Assembly: GCF_900112425.1 (NCBI RefSeq)
Contig: NZ_FOLP01000006.1
Span: 62,001-126,000, forward strand
Source of the DNA: Variovorax sp. OK212
GTDB taxonomy: Bacteria > Pseudomonadota > Gammaproteobacteria > Burkholderiales > Burkholderiaceae_C
Direction of reading: 5' to 3'
Length of the DNA: 64,000 nt
Each line of letters opens with the position of its first letter. The first letter of the stretch is position 1. A program made the position numbers and the translations under genes. Under the pieces are notes generated by a model, which saw only the letters and a list, made by a program, of their open reading frames with translations, searched no databases and was not told where the DNA came from. Below, one piece after another: positions 18,389 through 27,029 of the stretch.

Positions 18389-19279
18389 ATGAACCTGCGC
18401 CACCTGAAGATCTTCGAGGCCGTGGCCTCGGCCGGCAGCATTCGCGCCGCCGCGCGCGGCGCAAAGCTCACGCAGCCCGCCATGACCTACGCCATTCGCG
18501 AGCTGGAACACAGCGTGGGCGCGCAGCTGCTGGTGCGCAGCGCCAAGGGCGTGGTGCTCACGCCCATCGGCGAGGCGTTGCTGCGGCGCGCACGGCTGCT
18601 GGCCAACGAGGTGCGCCGCGCCGAGGAAGAAATCGCCCAGCTGCGCGACGGCGCGGGCGGCTCGCTGCGCGTGGCCTTCAGCTCGTTCGCGGTCGAGCGG
18701 CTGCTGCCCAACGCGCTGCTCGACTTCCGCGCGAGGTGGCCCGGCGTGGCGCTCGAATTGCAGGAGCTCAGCGGCACCGACGTGAACGGCCTGTGGAACC
18801 GCAGCGACTTCGACTTCGCCATCCTCGGCGAACTGGAGCCCGTGCCCGATGACGGCTTGCAGCGGGAACTGCTGCTCGACTTTCCGCTGGCCGTGGTCGC
18901 CAAGGCGGGGCATCCGCTGGCGCGCGTGCGCTCGATGGCGCGGCTGCGCGAGGCGATGTGGGTCGTGCCGACCTACGGGGCGGAACTGCTGCGCGGGCAC
19001 TTCGCCGAGGCCGGCGAGCCGCCGCCGCGCGACATCGTGGTGTGCCATTCGTGGCAGCTGGGCATGACGCTGGTGAAGCGGGCCAACGCGCTGACGCTGG
19101 CCTCGTCGTCGCTGTTCACGCGGGCGGCGGCGTCCAGGGGGCTGGTGGCGCTGCGGCTGGCCGACAAGCTGCCGCACGTGCGCGTGTCGCTGCTGATGCG
19201 CGACCGCGAGGCGCTCACGCCCGCGGCGCAGGCCTTCGCGCAGGCGCTGCTGGCCGTGGCGCGCACGGTGCAGGCCTGA
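18389..19279 (+). CDS. LysR-family transcriptional regulator
   Basis: This 296-residue LysR protein has an N-terminal helix-turn-helix (MNLRHLKIFEAVASAGSI, AKLTQPAMTYAIRELE) and an effector domain from about residue 90 (LRVAFSSFAVERLLP). It is divergent from the secreted M20 amidohydrolase, the likely target. Its TGA stop abuts the stop codon of the convergent binding-protein gene in the sequence tgatca at 19277-19282, so there is no spacer between the two genes. Confidence 0.88.
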   Translation: MNLRHLKIFEAVASAGSIRAAARGAKLTQPAMTYAIRELEHSVGAQLLVRSAKGVVLTPIGEALLRRARLLANEVRRAEEEIAQLRDGAGGSLRVAFSSFAVERLLPNALLDFRARWPGVALELQELSGTDVNGLWNRSDFDFAILGELEPVPDDGLQRELLLDFPLAVVAKAGHPLARVRSMARLREAMWVVPTYGAELLRGHFAEAGEPPPRDIVVCHSWQLGMTLVKRANALTLASSSLFTRAAASRGLVALRLADKLPHVRVSLLMRDREALTPAAQAFAQALLAVARTVQA

Positions 19280-20416
19280 TCAGCGCAGGTAGCGCCCGTC
19301 CGCCTTGAGCATCGACAGTTCGGAGAAGGTCAGCCCGCGGTGCTCGCCGGGCCGGTAGGCTACCGCGATGCCGCCGAGGTCGAGCGTCTTGAACGACTCC
19401 AGGCCCTTCTGCAGCGAGTCGGCCGTGGGGTTGGCGCCCGCGCGCTTCAGCCCTTCGACCATCACCTTGGCCGTGACGTAGCCCTCGAGGCTGGCGTAGC
19501 TGAACTCGGTGGCGCCGATCTTCTTCATGGCGGCCTGGTACTCGGCAATCACCGGCATGGCGCTGTTCCACGGGTAGGGCACCACCTGCGAGATGACCAC
19601 GCCGGCGGCGTCCTTCTTGATGTCCTGGAACAGCTTCTGCCCGTTGAGGAAGGAGAACGAATAGAAGGCCGTCTCGCCGCCGGCCGCACGGTAGGCCGTG
19701 ATGAACTTGGCCGCCACGTCGTTGGTGGCCGACAGCACCACCGCCTTGGGCTTGAGCTTGGCCAGCTCGGCGGCGCGTTCGCCTGCGTCGGAGCCGTCGT
19801 TCTTGATGGCCACGCTGCCGACCATCTTGTCGCCGCGCTCGGCAATGAACTTCTGCGTGCTCTCCATCGCCGAGCGCGCGCCCGGGTTGTCGTTGTGCGC
19901 GAAGGCGATGCGCGACAGGCCGATCGTGAAGAGGTGGTTCACGATGCGGCTGTATTCCTCGTCGAAGCTGATGCGCACCGGAAAACCGTAGTCCGTGAAC
20001 TTCACCACCGGGCCTGCACCGGTGTACGGGCCGACCACGGGAATCTTCAGTTCGTTGGCCGCCTTCAGCGCGCCCACCGACGACGAGGTGCCGATGGGCA
20101 TCAGGATGCCGACCGCGCCTTCGCCCACGAAGGTCTTCACGTTCTCCGCGCCCTTGGCGGGGTCGTAGGCATCGTCGAGCTGGCGCAGCTCGACCGGCCG
20201 CCCGTTGATGCCGCCGCTGGCGTTCAGCGCCGTGAACATGGCGCGGATGCCGACCAGCGGCTCGGTCGACAGCGAGGCCAGCGGCCCGGTCTTCACGTAG
20301 GTCTGGCCGATGACGATGGGCCGGGCCTGCGCTTGCGCCTGCGCGGGGAGCGAAGGGCCCAGTGCCAGGGTGAAAGCGGACACGACGGAAAAGGCGGCGG
20401 CGATCAGGCGAATCAT
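19280..20416 (-). CDS. ABC-type branched-chain amino acid-like substrate-binding protein
   Basis: This 378-residue periplasmic type I binding protein is of the LivJ/LivK-like family. It has a signal peptide (MIRLIAAAFSVVSAFTLALG, cleavage near AQA). The mature part starts PIVIGQTYVKTGPLASLS and has the family segments GGINGRPVELRQLDDAYDP and VGPYTGAGPVV. No permease or ATPase gene is adjacent, so it is an orphan receptor here. An alternative ATG lies at 20434. It is divergent from the fecI-like sigma gene. Confidence 0.85.
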   Translation of the reverse strand: MIRLIAAAFSVVSAFTLALGPSLPAQAQAQARPIVIGQTYVKTGPLASLSTEPLVGIRAMFTALNASGGINGRPVELRQLDDAYDPAKGAENVKTFVGEGAVGILMPIGTSSSVGALKAANELKIPVVGPYTGAGPVVKFTDYGFPVRISFDEEYSRIVNHLFTIGLSRIAFAHNDNPGARSAMESTQKFIAERGDKMVGSVAIKNDGSDAGERAAELAKLKPKAVVLSATNDVAAKFITAYRAAGGETAFYSFSFLNGQKLFQDIKKDAAGVVISQVVPYPWNSAMPVIAEYQAAMKKIGATEFSYASLEGYVTAKVMVEGLKRAGANPTADSLQKGLESFKTLDLGGIAVAYRPGEHRGLTFSELSMLKADGRYLR

Positions 20417-20555
20417 TTTGTGTAAAAAAGTCACAAAGTGTTAACTGGCCGATCTTAAGGCGGTGGTCCTTGCGGGTAAATCGATCTTTGTCTCTGGTGC
20501 TGCCAACGGGAAGCGGCGAGGGTGGAGAGGGCGGGGGCGCGGCACGCACCTTAGA

Positions 20556-20570
20556 TGAAAGTCATTCTCA
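20556..20570. promoter_or_regulatory. Fur box
   Basis: The 15-base dyad TGAAAGTCATTCTCA at 20556-20570 matches 11 of 14 positions of the Fur 7-1-7 consensus (TGATAAT-n-ATTATCA). It lies 25 bases upstream of the fecI-like start codon. Fur with iron should repress this promoter. Position and function of the downstream genes support the call. Confidence 0.8.
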
Positions 20571-20594
20571 TTTGCTGATTAGAATGGCGCCCCC

Positions 20595-21188
20595 ATGCCC
20601 GCCTCACATTCCGCGCACGACCCGCTGCACCCCGCGCAGCAGTTCTTCTCCGGCCACCATGCCTGGCTCACGGGCCGCCTGCAGGCACGCCTGGGCAACA
20701 TGGCCGATGCGCAGGACCTGGCCTCCGAGACCTTCGTGCGCGTGCTGGGCCAGCGCGACCTCGAGGCGGTCAAGGAGCCGCGGGCCTTCCTGACCACCAT
20801 CGCCAAGCGCCTGCTGTTCACGCTCTGGCGCCGCCGCGAGCTGGAGCGCGCCTACCTCGACACACTGGCCCTGCGGCCCGACGAGCTGGCGCCTTCGCCC
20901 GAGGAGCGCGCCGTGCTGCTGGAGACGCTGGAGCACATCGCCAGCGCGCTCGAAGGCCTGCCGCTCAAGGCGCGCCAGGCCTTCCTGCTGTCCCAGCTCG
21001 ATGGGCTGGGCTACCACGCGATCGCGGCCGAGCTCGGCATTTCGCACAGCACGGTGCGCCGCCACATGGCCGATGCCTTCGGCCGCATCGCACTGGCCAT
21101 GGCGCGCCAGCAGGCCGGCATCGGCGGGCCTCTGCAGGGCGCACCCCACGCACTGCTCGCATCCCCCGTGCAAGCCGCGCAGCCATGA
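20595..21188 (+). CDS. FecI-like ECF sigma factor
   Basis: This 197-residue extracytoplasmic-function sigma factor of the FecI type has sigma region 2 (FSGHHAWLTGRLQARLGN, AQDLASETFVRVLG, FLTTIAKRLLFTLWRR) and region 4 (ALEGLPLKARQAFLLSQLDG, AAELGISHSTVRRHMADAF). It should direct RNA polymerase to the receptor gene promoter when the outer-membrane receptor signals through FecR. A Fur box lies just upstream, and the stop codon overlaps the start of the fecR-like gene (ATGA at 21185). Confidence 0.9.
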   Translation: MPASHSAHDPLHPAQQFFSGHHAWLTGRLQARLGNMADAQDLASETFVRVLGQRDLEAVKEPRAFLTTIAKRLLFTLWRRRELERAYLDTLALRPDELAPSPEERAVLLETLEHIASALEGLPLKARQAFLLSQLDGLGYHAIAAELGISHSTVRRHMADAFGRIALAMARQQAGIGGPLQGAPHALLASPVQAAQP

Positions 21189-22219
21189 CCGCCATGGAAC
21201 TGGACACCGCCACCCAGGCGGCGGTGGGCTGGCTGGTGGTGCTGCATTCGGGCAGCATCGGCGGCGCCGAGCGCCGCGACTTCGACGCCTGGCTCGCCGC
21301 CAGCCCGGCGCACAGCGCGGCGTGGCAGCGGCTGGCGGGCACGCTGGACGCCACGCTGGCGCCCGCGCGCCAGGCGGGCACGGCGCAAGAGGGGCGCCCG
21401 GGAGGCCTTCCGGGTTCTGGCGCTCCGTTGGGCGCTCTGCTGGGCGAGGTGCTGGCGCGGCAGGCGTCGCGCGAACGCCAGCGCCGCCGCCTGTTGCGCG
21501 GCGCGCTCGGCATTGGCGGGGTCTCAGCGGGGGCGGCGCTGCTGGCCGAGCGCCACCTGCCGCTGTCCCAGCTGAGTGCCGACCTGCGCACCGGCACCGG
21601 CGAGCGGCGCGACTTCACGTTGGCCGACGGCAGCCGGCTCACGCTGGATGCGCGCTCGGCCGCCGACGTCGACTTTCGCGCCGGGCACCGCACCGTCACG
21701 CTGCGCCAGGGCGCCCTCGTGGCGCAGGCCGCGCCCATGCGGAGCACGGGCAACGCGAGCGGCGTGCCCTTCATCGTGCGCACCGCGCACGGCACGCTGC
21801 GCGCGCTGGGCACCCGCTTCGTGGTGCGCCAGGGCGAGGCGCGCAGCCATGTCGGCATGCTGGAGCACAGCGTCGAGATCCGCACGGCGCAGGGGCAGAC
21901 GCAGACGCTGCCCGAAGGCTTCAGCGCCAGCTTCGGCCCGGAAGGCATCGTGCGGTCCGACGAATCGCCCGCGGCCACCGCGGCCTGGCAGCACGGCATG
22001 CTGGAGGCGCATGACCAGACGCTGGGCGAGGTGGTGCAGGCACTGCGGGCCTACCGCGCGGGCTTCATCCGCGTGAGCCCCGAAGCCGCGGCGCTGCGTG
22101 TGTACGGCTCCTATGCGCTGGACGACACGCACCGTGCGCTGACCGCGCTGGGCGAGACGCTGCCCATCAGCGTGCGCACCTTCCAGGGCCACTGGCTGGT
22201 GGTCATCGAGCGCCTGTAG
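21185..22219 (+). CDS. FecR-like sigma regulator
   Basis: This 344-residue protein fits the FecR family. The cytoplasmic N-terminal part binds the sigma factor (AAVGWLVVLHSG, RRDFDAWLAASPAHSAAW). One membrane segment near residues 100-118 follows (LLRGALGIGGVSAGAALLA). The periplasmic domain reads GERRDFTLADGSRLTLDA and TVTLRQGALVAQA. It relays the signal from the TonB-dependent receptor to the FecI-like sigma factor. It is translationally coupled to that sigma gene, and the receptor gene follows after 125 bases. Confidence 0.88.
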   Translation: MTAMELDTATQAAVGWLVVLHSGSIGGAERRDFDAWLAASPAHSAAWQRLAGTLDATLAPARQAGTAQEGRPGGLPGSGAPLGALLGEVLARQASRERQRRRLLRGALGIGGVSAGAALLAERHLPLSQLSADLRTGTGERRDFTLADGSRLTLDARSAADVDFRAGHRTVTLRQGALVAQAAPMRSTGNASGVPFIVRTAHGTLRALGTRFVVRQGEARSHVGMLEHSVEIRTAQGQTQTLPEGFSASFGPEGIVRSDESPAATAAWQHGMLEAHDQTLGEVVQALRAYRAGFIRVSPEAAALRVYGSYALDDTHRALTALGETLPISVRTFQGHWLVVIERL

Positions 22220-22344
22220 GGCGGCGCAGCGAGAGACGCGGCAGCGGCCGCGCGCAACGAAGCCGAAAAAAGTTGAACACTTTTCTCAGCTCGAACGACA
22301 AGTCTCGGGACCCCTTCGACATTCCGCCTTTTCCCGAGGACTTC

Positions 22345-24789
22345 ATGCCCGCACTTTTCCCTTCGCGCCCCTGCCTGATGGCGCTGGCCGTGGCCGCCCT
22401 GGCGTGCCACCTGCATGCCCACGCCCAGGCGCCGGCACCCGTGGCCGCCGCCGACGGCACGGCCCACGTGTACGACCTGCCTGCCCAGCCGCTGGGCAGT
22501 GCGCTCGCGCGCATCGCGGGCACCAGCAACCAGCAGATCAGCATCGACGCCAACCTGGTGCGCGGGTTGAGCGCGCCGGCCGTGCGCGGCAGCCTGACGG
22601 CGGCGCAGGCCACGCGCGCCGCGCTCGCGGGCAGCGGGCTGGAGCTGGTGCGCACGGACAGCGGCAACTGGTCGGTGCGCCGCGCCGCCGAGGCGCGCCC
22701 GGCATCCGAACCCGCACCTGCCGCCGCCGTTCCCCTGGCGGAAGTGCTGGTGACGGCCCAGGCCGAGCCCAGCGCCGTGTCCGAAGGCACGGGCTCCTAT
22801 GCGGCCCATGCCACCACCCTGGGCAAGCAGGAGCAGCGCCTGCGCGACATTGCGCAGTCGATGTCGGTGCTGACCCGCCAGCAACTGGACGACCGCAACA
22901 TCACCAGCCTGAACGACGCCATGCGCACCGTCACCGGCATCTCGGTGGAGACTTCGAGCACCGGCGGCAACCATGGCAACTTCTATTCGCGCGGCTACGC
23001 GATGGACACGGTGCAGATCGACGGCGTGTCCACGCCCGCGAGCACCGGCAACGACCTGTCGACCGGCTTCGGCCTGGCGGTCTACGACCGCGTCGAGGTG
23101 CTGCGCGGACCCGCCGGCCTGTTCCAGGGCGCGGGCGATCCGGGCGGCACCATCAACCTGGTGCGCAAGCGCGCGCAGAAGGACTTTGCGGCGCGCTACG
23201 AACTCTCGGCCGGCTCGTGGGACCAGTACGAGGCGCAGGTCGACGTCACCGGGCCGCTCAGCGAATCGGGCAGGGTGCGCGGGCGCATCGTGGCGGCCTA
23301 CCAGGACAAGCACTCCTTCGTCGACTACGTGAACTCGCGCAAGCCGCTGCTGTACGCCACGGTGGATGTCGACGTCGGCCCCGACACCACGCTCACGGGC
23401 GGCATCACCTACCAGCAGTACAAGGGGCGCCCGGCCTTCGGCCTGCCGGCGTACACCGACGGTACCTTCCTGGATGTGCGGCGCTCGACCAACCTCGACC
23501 CCGCCTGGAACCACATCACAGAGGAGGTGAAGGAGTACTTCGGCGAGGTCGACCACCGCCTGGCCAACGGCGGGCGCGCCAAGCTGAGCCTGGTGTACCG
23601 CGAGCAGGACGAGCCGGCGCGCAAGTTCGGCTGGTCGGACTGCTCGGTCGATCCGCTCACGGGCGACAGCTGCCTGGTCAGCTGGGCCTACCGCAGCCAC
23701 TGGAAGACCTACGGCGCCGACGCGTTCGTCACCACGCCCTTCGAGGCCTTCGGTCGCACGCACCAGCTCACCGTGGGCGGCGACTACCGCAACATCCGCA
23801 AGGTGTTCCAGTACGGCGGTGGCGACGGCGCGTACATCAACGCCTACCAGCCCGACAACAACGTGCCCGAGCCCGGCTACACCTTCGCCAACGGCAACGA
23901 CAGCCGCACCATCCAGTACGGCGCCTATGCCCGCGCCAACCTGAAGGCGAGCGACCGCCTAGCGGTGGTGCTCGGCGGGCGCCTGAGCTGGTGGGAGAAC
24001 ACGGCGCACAACCGCAACGCCTACTTCAACCAGTTCACCGACACCCGCTCGAAGGTGGACCACAAGTTCACGCCGTTCGCGGGCCTGGTGTACGAGCTGA
24101 CGGACGCCGTGTCGGCCTATGCCAGCTACTCGAGCATCTTCTCGCCGCAGACCGCGACCGACGTGGCCGGCCAAACGCTGCGCCCGCGCACCGGCAAGCA
24201 GGCCGAGGTGGGCCTGAAGGCCGAGCTGTTCGACAAGCAGGCCAACGCCCACGTGGCGCTGTTCCGCATGGAGGACGTGAACCGCGCCATGACCGACCCC
24301 GACAACCTGCTGTTCTCCATCGCGGCCGGCAAGATGCGCACCGAGGGCCTGGAGGCGGAGATCACCGGGCGCATCAGGCCCGGCTGGGACCTGAGCGCGG
24401 GCTATGCCTACACGCGCACGAAGACGCTGGAAGGCACCGACGAGCAGAAGCAGCAGCTCTACACCTACATCGCGCCGCGCTACACGCTGAACCTGTGGAC
24501 CCGGTACCGCTTTGCCGCCGGTTCGCCGCTGGAAGGCTTCAGCGTGGGCGGGGGCCTGCGCAGCGTGAGCAGCACCTACCGGCTGACGGGCGACGTGAAG
24601 TTCGAGCAGAAGCCCTACACCGTGGCCGCGCTGCAGGTGGGCTACCGCTTCAACCCGAAGCTGGAGGCCACGCTGACCGTGAACAACCTGTTCGACAAGG
24701 TCTACTACCAGCGGGTCTGGGCGGCCTTCGGCTCGAACTTCTACGGCGAACCCCGCAGCGTGATGCTGACCCTGCGCGGAAAGTTCTGA
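22345..24789 (+). CDS. TonB-dependent siderophore receptor with STN signalling domain (FecA/FpvA-type)
   Basis: This 814-residue outer-membrane receptor has a signal peptide (to about residue 28, AHAQ) and an N-terminal STN signalling domain (YDLPAQPLGSALARIAGTS, about residues 40-110). The plug follows, with the TonB-box-like AEVLVTAQAE and IAQSMSVLTRQQLDDRN. The 22-stranded barrel ends in the C-terminal Phe (LTLRGKF). The STN domain and neighbouring sigma/FecR pair mark it as a transducing receptor for a ferric siderophore. The start at 22345 follows a GAGGA ribosome site. The ligand is not identifiable. Confidence 0.92.
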   Translation: MPALFPSRPCLMALAVAALACHLHAHAQAPAPVAAADGTAHVYDLPAQPLGSALARIAGTSNQQISIDANLVRGLSAPAVRGSLTAAQATRAALAGSGLELVRTDSGNWSVRRAAEARPASEPAPAAAVPLAEVLVTAQAEPSAVSEGTGSYAAHATTLGKQEQRLRDIAQSMSVLTRQQLDDRNITSLNDAMRTVTGISVETSSTGGNHGNFYSRGYAMDTVQIDGVSTPASTGNDLSTGFGLAVYDRVEVLRGPAGLFQGAGDPGGTINLVRKRAQKDFAARYELSAGSWDQYEAQVDVTGPLSESGRVRGRIVAAYQDKHSFVDYVNSRKPLLYATVDVDVGPDTTLTGGITYQQYKGRPAFGLPAYTDGTFLDVRRSTNLDPAWNHITEEVKEYFGEVDHRLANGGRAKLSLVYREQDEPARKFGWSDCSVDPLTGDSCLVSWAYRSHWKTYGADAFVTTPFEAFGRTHQLTVGGDYRNIRKVFQYGGGDGAYINAYQPDNNVPEPGYTFANGNDSRTIQYGAYARANLKASDRLAVVLGGRLSWWENTAHNRNAYFNQFTDTRSKVDHKFTPFAGLVYELTDAVSAYASYSSIFSPQTATDVAGQTLRPRTGKQAEVGLKAELFDKQANAHVALFRMEDVNRAMTDPDNLLFSIAAGKMRTEGLEAEITGRIRPGWDLSAGYAYTRTKTLEGTDEQKQQLYTYIAPRYTLNLWTRYRFAAGSPLEGFSVGGGLRSVSSTYRLTGDVKFEQKPYTVAALQVGYRFNPKLEATLTVNNLFDKVYYQRVWAAFGSNFYGEPRSVMLTLRGKF

Positions 24790-24865
24790 GGGTCTCACCG
24801 GCCCGGCGCCCGTCGCCGGGCCGATTCGAAGGCGTTGGGGGGCTTGGGTTGCGCTGCTGAAAATA

Positions 24866-24881
24866 CTGTATAAAAATACAG
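24866..24881. promoter_or_regulatory. LexA (SOS) box upstream of imuA
   Basis: The 16-base dyad CTGTATAAAAATACAG at 24866-24881 matches the gammaproteobacterial-type LexA consensus CTGT-N8-ACAG exactly at the invariant ends. It lies 14 bases before the imuA start, so LexA binding would block transcription of the imuA-imuB-dnaE2 set. Confidence 0.88.
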
Positions 24882-24895
24882 TTAACAGTTGCACC

Positions 24896-25705
24896 ATGGG
24901 CCTCCCTTTCCTCGACTCCTTTTCCGCTGCCGCGGGCCGCGGCGTCTGGCATGCCGACGAGCTCGGCCTGGCCGACGCGCAGGTCGTCGCCACCGGCCAC
25001 GCCGCGCTCGACGCGCAGCTGCCGGGCGGCGGCTGGCCGGTGGGCGCCATGACCGAGCTGCTGCAGGCTGCGCCCGAAGCCCATGTCTGGCGGCTTTTGC
25101 TGCCCGGGCTGGCGCAGGCGGTGCAGGCGCGCGGCGGGCCGGTGGTGCTGGTCGGCGCGCCTTACGAGCCTTGCGGCGCGTCGCTGGCGGCGCAGGGGCT
25201 GCCGGTGGATTCGCTGATGTGGGTCAAGAGCGAGGCGCCGGCCGCGCGCCTGTGGGCCTGCGAGCAGGCGCTGCGCTGCGCGGACGTGGCCGCCGTCGTG
25301 GCCTGGCTGCCGCAGGCGAGGGTGGCCGAGCTGCGGCGGCTGCAGCTGGCGGCCGCGCAGCACGAGCTGATGCTGTTCGTGTGCCGGCCCGCCTCGGTGT
25401 CGCTGTCGGCGTCGCCCGCGCGCTTGCGCCTGCGCGCCGAGCGCTGCGAGGCCGACGCGTCGCAGATCGAGCTGCACATCCTCAAGCGCCGCGGGCCGCC
25501 GCTGGCCGCGCCGGTGATGCTGCCGGCGCGCAACGAGCGCATGGCCGCGCTGCTGGCCGCCGCCCGGCTGCGCCGCAAGCTGCGCCTGCAGCAGCAGGGC
25601 ACGGTGCTCGAAAGCGAGACCACGCACGCTGCCAAGGTGGTGCGCATCGATGCGTGGAAAGGAGGGAGCCAGGATGCACTGGATCGCTTTGCGGTGGTTG
25701 CTTGA
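24896..25705 (+). CDS. imuA: ImuA, translesion-synthesis accessory protein
   Basis: This 269-residue RecA/SulA-like protein has the mutasome position and family pattern of ImuA: GHAALDAQLPGGGWPVGAMTE near the N-terminus and IELHILKRRGPPL near the C-terminus. The Walker A region is degenerate, as is usual in this family. ImuA works with ImuB and DnaE2 in damage-induced mutagenesis. A LexA box precedes it, and imuB begins within its last 32 bases. Confidence 0.9.
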   Translation: MGLPFLDSFSAAAGRGVWHADELGLADAQVVATGHAALDAQLPGGGWPVGAMTELLQAAPEAHVWRLLLPGLAQAVQARGGPVVLVGAPYEPCGASLAAQGLPVDSLMWVKSEAPAARLWACEQALRCADVAAVVAWLPQARVAELRRLQLAAAQHELMLFVCRPASVSLSASPARLRLRAERCEADASQIELHILKRRGPPLAAPVMLPARNERMAALLAAARLRRKLRLQQQGTVLESETTHAAKVVRIDAWKGGSQDALDRFAVVA

Positions 25706-27029
25706 CGCCGACACGCCCACGACGGAAGACAGCCTGACCTTGCCCACGCCGGAAGCGCTGGGCTGGTGGGCGCTGCACTACACGCCCCACGTCGCCTGGC
25801 AGGACGAGGCGCTGATGCTCGAGGTCTCGGCCTGCGAGCGCCTGTGGGGCGGGCGGCTGCAGCTTATGCGCCAGCTGCTGGCCGACAACCCCGCGAGCGA
25901 CGTGCGCATGGTGGGCGCGCAAGGCGCCACCAGCCTGATCGCGCTGGCGCGGCTGCGCCTGTTCGTGCGCCAGGAGCAGCGCCCGAAGGACCTGCCCGCC
26001 GGCCTGCCGCTGGACACGCTGAGCGCCGCGCGCACGCACCTCGATCTGCTCGCGCGGCTGGGCTGCCGCACCTGGGGCGACGTGGCGGCGCTGCCGCGCG
26101 GCGGCCTCACGCGGCGCTTTGGCGCGGAATTGCGCGCGGCGCTCGACGCCGCCTGGGGCCTGCGCCCCGAAAGCCACGCCTGGCTCACGCTGCCCGACGT
26201 GTTCGAGCAGAAGCTCGAACTGCCCGCGCTGGCCGAGACCGGGCCCGAGCTCATGTGGTCGGCCAACCGGCTGCTGTCGGCCCTGCAGATCTGGCTGCGC
26301 GGGCGGCAGCGCGGCGCGCGCGCGCTCGAGTTGCAATGGACGCTCGACCTCAAGCGCTTCAACGGCGTGAACCTGCCGCCGCACCAGCAGGTCACCGTGC
26401 GCACGGCCGAGCCCACGCAGGACATGGCGCACCTGCGCCGCCTGCTGTCCGAAAAGCTCGCCCTCGCCACGCTGGCCGCGCCCGCCAGCTGGCTGAAGCT
26501 GCGCACGCTCGAAACCGACCCGTGGGCCGGCGCCAGCACCAGCTTCCTGCCCGAAGACAACCGCAAAGGCGACAAGCTGCACGAGATGGTCGAGCGGCTC
26601 AGCGTGCGGCTCGGCGCGCAGCAGGTGCTGGTGCCGTCGGCGCAGGCCGACCACCGGCCGGAGCGCAAGCAGGCGTGGCGGCCCGCGCTGCACAAGGAGA
26701 CGGTGCCCGACAAGGCCCGCAAGGAGGCGCAGGCTGTGGCCTCGCAACCCGACGCCATCTACCCGCCGTGGCTGCTGCCCGAGCCGCTGCTGCTCGAGAT
26801 GGACGGCGAGCGCCCCTGCCACCGCGGCCCGCTGAGCAGGCTGATCGGGCCGCAGCGCGTCGAGGCCGGCTGGTGGGGCGACAAGGAAGAGGGCGGCCAG
26901 CCCGCCATGCGCGACTACTACGTGGCCGAAAGCCCCGAGGCCGGGCTGGTGTGGATCTTTCGCGAGCGGCCTTCGGCGCGCTTTTCTTCGGGCGAGGTGC
27001 GCTGGTACCTGCAGGGGTTCTATGCCTGA
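25674..27029 (+). CDS. imuB: ImuB, Y-family polymerase-like protein
   Basis: This 451-residue ImuB subunit is related to Y-family polymerases but lacks the active-site acids. The place of the usual SIDEAYLD motif is taken by MLEVSACERLWGG. It keeps the finger/thumb-like helix-hairpin region (LGCRTWGDVAALPRGGL). It acts as the adaptor that links DnaE2 to the beta clamp. The start at 25674 is chosen because GGAGGG precedes it by 7 bases; it overlaps imuA by 32 bases and overlaps dnaE2 by 8 bases at its end. The C-terminal part (about 340-451) resembles the variable tail of the family. Confidence 0.9.
   Translation: MHWIALRWLLDADTPTTEDSLTLPTPEALGWWALHYTPHVAWQDEALMLEVSACERLWGGRLQLMRQLLADNPASDVRMVGAQGATSLIALARLRLFVRQEQRPKDLPAGLPLDTLSAARTHLDLLARLGCRTWGDVAALPRGGLTRRFGAELRAALDAAWGLRPESHAWLTLPDVFEQKLELPALAETGPELMWSANRLLSALQIWLRGRQRGARALELQWTLDLKRFNGVNLPPHQQVTVRTAEPTQDMAHLRRLLSEKLALATLAAPASWLKLRTLETDPWAGASTSFLPEDNRKGDKLHEMVERLSVRLGAQQVLVPSAQADHRPERKQAWRPALHKETVPDKARKEAQAVASQPDAIYPPWLLPEPLLLEMDGERPCHRGPLSRLIGPQRVEAGWWGDKEEGGQPAMRDYYVAESPEAGLVWIFRERPSARFSSGEVRWYLQGFYA

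Noticed and set aside
19277-19282. Abutting stop codons in tgatca between the LysR gene and the binding-protein gene, considered as a possible overlap or fusion.
   Set aside because: It is a simple convergent arrangement with zero spacer. Both proteins have normal C-termini, so it is compact packing only.
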